A DNA stretch of 17,051 nucleotides from an uncultured Candidatus Saccharibacteria bacterium (GTDB lineage Bacteria; Patescibacteriota; Saccharimonadia; Saccharimonadales; Saccharimonadaceae), in the NCBI GenBank assembly GCA_948663575.1, contig CAPNAV010000019.1, forward strand, positions 962-18,012, in the 5' to 3' direction. The stretch's first letter is position 1. Every line of letters begins with the position of its first letter. A program made the translations under genes and the position numbers. Below the pieces are notes generated by a model. The model did no database searches and was not told the DNA's origin. It was given only the letters and a program-made list of their open reading frames with translations. This document shows positions 13,041-17,051 of this stretch, in pieces.

Positions 13041-13047
13041 ATAAGGT

Positions 13048-15771
13048 ATGGATAGAACTGCGAGTAATTCGACAAAAAATTCCAATAAACGGGGCAATAT
13101 GGGGGTCTATTCTAGCCTTGTGAGCCAGAAAAGAAAGATTGCCGATAAAGCTGATGGCGCCAAAAAAGGTAAGAAGCCATCAAAACAGTTGGCTCCGCTG
13201 CCAAAAGATCAGCCAGCGCGGTTTTTTGCGCATTTTCGCTGGGAAAGGATTAAAGCTTATTGGTTCTCTAAAGACGGGCTGAAGCGAATTGGAAAGATTT
13301 GCGCGGCTTGTATTTTGCTGGCGATTATCGGTGTGGGGGCACTGTTTGTATATTATAAGAATCAGCTGAAGGAAATTGAGCTGAATGATTTAACGATTGC
13401 TGAGACAGTGAATACCTATCTCGACCGGAACGGGGAGATTCTTTGGGAAGATAAGGGTGACAATGATTATCGCTTGGTGGTGGGCGAGGATGAGATTTCG
13501 CCTTATGTACGTCAAGCGACAGTGGCGATTGAGGATAGGAATTTTTATTCGCATCCAGGGGTAGATCTGTGGGGTTTGATGCGCGCAGCGGTTTCAACAT
13601 TGACAGGGCGCGGAGTGCAAGGCGGTTCAACATTGACGCAGCAGTTAATCAAACAAGTATACTTCTCGGATGAGGCAGCAAGTGCCAACCGTGGTGGTAT
13701 TTCGCGTAAGATCAAAGAGTTGATTTTGGCGATTGAGCTCGAAAAAATGTATTCCAAAGAGCAGATTATTACGATGTACCTCAATCAGTCGCCATATGGA
13801 GGACGTCGTAACGGCATTGAGAGTGCGGCACAGACGTATTTTGGCAAGAGCGCAAAGGATCTGACTTTGGCAGAATCGGCGCTGCTCGCGGCGATACCTA
13901 ATAATCCGGCAGTTTTGAATCCTTATAATACTTATGGGAATGAAGCATTGATTGAACGTCAGCATAAAGTGTTGGATGATATGGTGACGATGGGGTATAT
14001 TTCTCAAGAAGAGGCGAACGAGGCAAAGGAAGTGCCGATTCTGGATCAAATTTTGCCAGAGAGTAGCCAGTATACCGATATGAAAGCGCCGCATTTCGTA
14101 ATGGAAGTGAAGTCGCTACTAGAAGATAAATACGGCATTCAGACAATGCGTTCGGGCGGATGGACCATCAAGACGACGTTGGATTTGCGCGCACAGCAAA
14201 TTGCTAATGATGCAGTGGCAGCAGGCGATGCGTTGAGATATCTAAATAATAGCGATAATATTGCATTGGTTTCGGTGGATGTAGAAACAAGTCAGGTGAT
14301 TGCAATGATCGGGTCGATTAACTGGGATACGCCGGTTTATGGTGAGGTGAATGCAACAACCTCACTCTTGGAGCCGGGATCGACAATTAAGCCCCTGCTT
14401 GATTATGCATCATTGTTCTCAATGAAAGACGGGACAGTTTATGGGCCGGGTACAGTGATGCTTGATGAGAATATTGATGAGTTCTATTGTGCGGGTATGG
14501 GCGGTTCTTGTTCCTTATCAAACGCAACCGGCAAATTCTACGGAAAGATTACACTACGCGAGTCACTTTCTAACTCATTGAATATCGGCGCAATTAAGGC
14601 TTTGGCGATTGTGGGTATTGAAAAAGGATTGGAGATTCTACATAACCTAGGAGACACGTCATACTGCGAGGATTCTTCGGCGGGACTATCGATGGCGATT
14701 GGTAGTGGATGTACGGTAAAGATGGTTGAACATGCGAATGCTTATGCGACAGTGGCTCGAGGCGGAAGCTACAAGGATTTGGCATATGTATTAGAGGTAA
14801 AGGATCCGTCTGGTAAAGTGGTGGAAACTTGGAAAGATACAGAAGCAAAGCGCGTAATCGACGAGCAAGTCGCCTATGAGCTTTCTAGTATTCTTAGCGA
14901 TGCGGATGCTCGTGCTAAATATAACTTCGGTCAACAATCATACTCGTTTGGTTTTATCGTGCCTGGAGTGTGGACGGCTAGTAAGACCGGTACGACAACA
15001 ACCGCTAACAGTGCCGTTGCAAAAGATTCTTGGATGGTGAGCTATTCGACGGCGATTTCGACTGTGGTTTGGAACGGAAATCATGATGGGGCAGGCCTAT
15101 CGAGCAGCACAAACCAGATTGCAAGACGTGTTATAAACGACTACATGGAACGCGTACATAAGGAAGTTTATGTTAATGAAGGAAAATGGGCGTCTGGCGA
15201 TCAGCCGATAAAGCCGTCTGGAATTCAGGACTTAACTGTGAACGGCGTGAGCGATATCTGGCCTAGCTGGTATTCGGATGAAAAGTCTGGCGTCAAGAAG
15301 GAAACCGTACAATTTAACTCATCAAATAATCTCCAGGCAGCCGAGTGTACAGCGAAGAGCTTAATCGTTGACGTCGAAATTACGAAGATTATTGACCCAA
15401 TTTCCGGAAATGAAACAGTGAACGTGCCAGAGCCATATCAGTATGGAGAAATGGATACCTGTAAGGATGCGCCGACTACTAACACGGGGGTGGCAACAAT
15501 TACGCCGGTTACAAATACTGCGGGGACAAAAGTAACGAGTCTGAACATTCAATTCACACCGGACGCGACCACAGTACTAGATACTTATCAGATTTATGCT
15601 GATGGATTGTTAATGAAGTCGGGTGAAATCGACTCGGTGGCGCTAGTTCTAGGATTAACTTACAACCTGACTGGTACTGAAAAAGTGATCAGATTAGACG
15701 TGGTGGACGAGGACGGGACGCTACATGTGGTTACTTACGAGGTTCCGCAATCAAGCGGAACGACACCGTAA
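13048..15771 (+). CDS. Class A penicillin-binding protein (glycosyltransferase-transpeptidase)
   Basis: Bifunctional peptidoglycan synthase of PBP1a type, polymerising glycan strands from lipid II and cross-linking the peptides. The 907 residues comprise a Lys-rich cytoplasmic N-terminus (1-80) and one membrane helix (about 84-103). A GT51 domain follows, with AIEDRNFYSHPG (catalytic Glu162), GGSTLTQQLIKQ (192-203), RKIKELILAIELE and YLNQSPYGGRRNGIESAAQTYFGK. The transpeptidase domain has SxxK at Ser445-Lys448 (EPGSTIKP), SxN at 510-512 (SNSLN) and KTG at 646-648. The last 150 residues form a beta-rich extension after the catalytic part, ending in a Fn3-like segment with a short Ser/Gly/Thr/Pro tail. 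All active-site residues are present, so it should be active and beta-lactam sensitive. There is no clear terminator before the ncRNA promoter 21 bases downstream. Confidence 0.96.
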   Translation: MDRTASNSTKNSNKRGNMGVYSSLVSQKRKIADKADGAKKGKKPSKQLAPLPKDQPARFFAHFRWERIKAYWFSKDGLKRIGKICAACILLAIIGVGALFVYYKNQLKEIELNDLTIAETVNTYLDRNGEILWEDKGDNDYRLVVGEDEISPYVRQATVAIEDRNFYSHPGVDLWGLMRAAVSTLTGRGVQGGSTLTQQLIKQVYFSDEAASANRGGISRKIKELILAIELEKMYSKEQIITMYLNQSPYGGRRNGIESAAQTYFGKSAKDLTLAESALLAAIPNNPAVLNPYNTYGNEALIERQHKVLDDMVTMGYISQEEANEAKEVPILDQILPESSQYTDMKAPHFVMEVKSLLEDKYGIQTMRSGGWTIKTTLDLRAQQIANDAVAAGDALRYLNNSDNIALVSVDVETSQVIAMIGSINWDTPVYGEVNATTSLLEPGSTIKPLLDYASLFSMKDGTVYGPGTVMLDENIDEFYCAGMGGSCSLSNATGKFYGKITLRESLSNSLNIGAIKALAIVGIEKGLEILHNLGDTSYCEDSSAGLSMAIGSGCTVKMVEHANAYATVARGGSYKDLAYVLEVKDPSGKVVETWKDTEAKRVIDEQVAYELSSILSDADARAKYNFGQQSYSFGFIVPGVWTASKTGTTTTANSAVAKDSWMVSYSTAISTVVWNGNHDGAGLSSSTNQIARRVINDYMERVHKEVYVNEGKWASGDQPIKPSGIQDLTVNGVSDIWPSWYSDEKSGVKKETVQFNSSNNLQAAECTAKSLIVDVEITKIIDPISGNETVNVPEPYQYGEMDTCKDAPTTNTGVATITPVTNTAGTKVTSLNIQFTPDATTVLDTYQIYADGLLMKSGEIDSVALVLGLTYNLTGTEKVIRLDVVDEDGTLHVVTYEVPQSSGTTP

Positions 15772-15792
15772 AAAAGGGGTAAAGTTTAAGCA

Positions 15793-15821
15793 TTGACAAT
15801 TTGAGTAATCTGTGCTACAAT
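15793..15821 (+). promoter_or_regulatory. Sigma70 promoter of ncRNA copy 2
   Basis: TTGACA (15793-15798), a 17-base spacer ending TGTGC and TACAAT (15816-15821), followed by AAGGGGTAGA. It stands 21 bases after the PBP stop and points into a region without genes on this strand. Confidence 0.85.
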
Positions 15822-15827
15822 AAGGGG

Positions 15828-15949
15828 TAGAGGGGGCTACCTCGGGTAGCCTGCCTGGGGTTTTGATGGCATCAATGCCACAAAGCTGTAGATATGAGTC
15901 TTATGAAAATAAAATATCACCTAGATAGCTAGGTTAGAGATGAGATATT
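15828..15949 (+). ncRNA. Candidate structured small RNA, copy 2
   Basis: The 5' part has the hairpin GGCTACC-TCG-GGTAGCC (15835-15851), then TGCCTGGGGTTTTGATGGC, matching copy 1 at 32 of 36 positions; the last hairpin pair is C-G here and U-A in copy 1. A second hairpin (TGGCAT/ATGCCA, about 15866-15879) follows. Then comes a nested pair of stems, AATATC/GATATT (15913-15949) enclosing ACCTAG/CTAGGT (15919-15934). No U-tract terminator was found, so the 3' end is uncertain; the RNA may run on toward 16200. An ATG at 15865 would give a 20-codon peptide not conserved in copy 1. Confidence 0.6.
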
Positions 15950-16202
15950 AGTGAATAACTGCTTCGCGTTAGAACAAGCAACGGGAAATATAGTACCTTG
16001 TTGGGAGCGTTTAGGAATGGCGTCGCGGGATATGTGCTAAAACTTAGAGAACCACAAAAAGATGTGCTTGATGGTCGTTTGCGGCATGATTAAAGGCTGG
16101 ACTTCAAGGCTAACTTAAGTGGCTGTTCGGACTTACTAATAGCTATATCATGGACTGGAAAAATGAACTTTAGGACGAACTCAACTGTTGCTCAGAATAA
16201 TC
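15950..16202. other. Gene-free stretch after ncRNA copy 2
   Basis: No plausible reading frame on either strand. Possible helices are visible (ACAAG/CTTGT near 15984-16003). A loose resemblance to bases near 6900-6950 (CATGATT, then TCAAGGCT, then GCT and CGG, in the same order) hints that this is the body of a longer RNA related to the one after 6180. Confidence 0.4.
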
Positions 16203-17033
16203 TTAACGGTTTTTGGGGTTATGCTGAGTCTTGGAATGGCTGCGGATGAGTTTTTTAGGCTTTTTAAGAGAATTATTGGCTGATCGTGCTACTTTTGGGG
16301 AGCTTTGACTAGATATAAAGGATTTAGACGGGATAGGAGATTTTGCGGTTTGAAGTCTGGCAAAAAGCATGGTGCCGGATGAGGTTTGGTTGAGCTTTAC
16401 GAACTCCACCTCGACTTCTTGGCCTATTTTGTCACTAGCATTATCGATTACTACCATCGTGCCGTCGCGAAGATAGCCGACGCCTTGATGAGGATTACTG
16501 CCGGCAGAGATGACCTTTACCCGAGCGTGTTCGCCCGGCAGATATTGATTGCGCAAGACTAATGCGAGCTCGTTGAGATTAAGCGTATCGATATGCTCTG
16601 TAGCGGCTACTTTCTGGAGGTTGAAATCATTAGTGAGAATGAGACCATGGTTCGCCTTGGCAAGCTCCATGAGGCGATTGTCAACAGGTGTGTGATCCAA
16701 CTCGTCATCTAGAATAGCGGTATTAAAATATATAACCCGCTCCAACTCGCGGACTGTGTCTAGGCCAGCACGGGCACGCAAACGCTTCTCGGAGTCTTTA
16801 CCATCGGCGAGCAACTGAAGCTCGTTAGTAACGCTACGCGGAATAATGACATCGTCGCCAATGAACCCGGTTTGCGCAACGGATAACAGACGTTGATCCA
16901 TAAGAGCCGAAGTATCGACATAAATCTTGCGCTTTTGATTAGTATTGATGAGCGGCTTTTTTCTGGTTTTAATGACTAGAAGTGAGGCTTCTGCCAAGAT
17001 GATGAGTGAAATAATTAAAATGAATAATTCCAT
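16203..17033 (-). CDS. PIN-TRAM domain protein, membrane anchored (YacL-like)
   Basis: One N-terminal membrane helix (residues 1-21, MELFILIISLIILAEASLLVI) leads into a PIN nuclease domain. Its acidic residues are in place: YVDTSALMD (Asp40), VTNELQ (Glu71), VDNRLMELA (Asp118) and LTNDFNL (Asp136). A TRAM domain (about 167-226, EHARVKVISAGSNPHQGVGYLRDGTMVVI) is a likely RNA-binding module. The last 48 residues are basic and Ser/Lys-rich. The order PIN then TRAM matches the YacL family, whose usual members carry several membrane helices, so this is a shortened version. PIN-TRAM proteins are presumed membrane-tethered RNases; the substrate is unknown. The ATG is 9 nt from a TATAAT box, so the leader is absent or only 2-3 nt. 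Confidence 0.92.
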   Translation of the reverse strand: MELFILIISLIILAEASLLVIKTRKKPLINTNQKRKIYVDTSALMDQRLLSVAQTGFIGDDVIIPRSVTNELQLLADGKDSEKRLRARAGLDTVRELERVIYFNTAILDDELDHTPVDNRLMELAKANHGLILTNDFNLQKVAATEHIDTLNLNELALVLRNQYLPGEHARVKVISAGSNPHQGVGYLRDGTMVVIDNASDKIGQEVEVEFVKLNQTSSGTMLFARLQTAKSPIPSKSFISSQSSPKVARSANNSLKKPKKLIRSHSKTQHNPKNR

Positions 17034-17042
17034 ACAGATATT

Positions 17043-17051
17043 ATTATAACA
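17043..17051 (-). promoter_or_regulatory. Extended -10 promoter of the PIN-TRAM gene
   Basis: TGT-TATAAT on the minus strand (-10 at 17048-17043) is followed by 9 bases and the ATG at 17033. Any -35 box lies outside the window. Confidence 0.65.

Noticed and set aside
15865..15927. 20-codon peptide (MASMPQSC...) inside ncRNA copy 2 with GGGG upstream
   Set aside because: In copy 1 the matching position is TTG followed by one codon and a stop, so the frame is not conserved while the RNA hairpin is.

Overview
The window looks like a chromosomal segment of a small-genome Patescibacteria/CPR organism, most likely Candidatus Saccharibacteria (TM7). This is inferred from recognisable families, not from any database search. 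The families are a PMM2-type HAD phosphomannomutase, a short triosephosphate isomerase, a class A penicillin-binding protein, a one-helix PIN-TRAM protein, a FISUMP/lectin-like fragment and several long low-complexity envelope-type proteins. TGG serves for Trp, and no called gene has an in-frame TGA, so the code appears standard.

Layout. 1-3935: two leftward, relatively GC-rich genes for low-complexity proteins. One is a two-helix membrane protein with a Thr/Pro repeat tail, cut by the window edge. The other is a 606-residue acidic/Gln-rich protein. Each has a strong sigma70-like promoter and a 5' leader with mutually exclusive hairpins. 4258-5792: an AT-rich rightward AlbA_2/ATPase-like/winged-helix regulator followed by 11-bp iterated repeats. 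5945-7182: tRNA-Gly(UCC) and tRNA-His(GUG), both leftward, flanking about 1 kb without credible genes that starts with a promoter and a small structured RNA. 7320-9644: leftward tpiA plus a co-transcribed Ser/Ala/Lys-rich tail-anchored protein. 9789-10343: a truncated FISUMP-like surface-protein fragment with its own terminator. 10349-11675: leftward phosphomannomutase and a small unknown protein. 11738-15771: rightward tyrS and a class A PBP. 15793-15949: a second copy of the structured RNA found near 6180, followed by about 250 gene-free bases. 16203-17050: leftward PIN-TRAM protein.

Two themes stand out. First, two unlinked intergenic loci share a promoter-driven RNA element whose hairpin shows a compensatory base-pair change, which makes it a candidate new ncRNA family. 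Second, promoters fall into two architectures. One is TTGAC-17-TAYAAT, usually followed by GGAAG, and drives leadered genes and the ncRNAs. The other is TGN-TATAAT placed only 6-9 nt before the ATG, implying leaderless mRNAs for tyrS, the PBP, tpiA, the AlbA_2 gene and the PIN-TRAM gene. Functionally the window mixes glycolysis (tpiA), sugar-phosphate supply (PMM), translation (tyrS, two tRNAs), peptidoglycan synthesis (PBP) and envelope proteins of unknown role.
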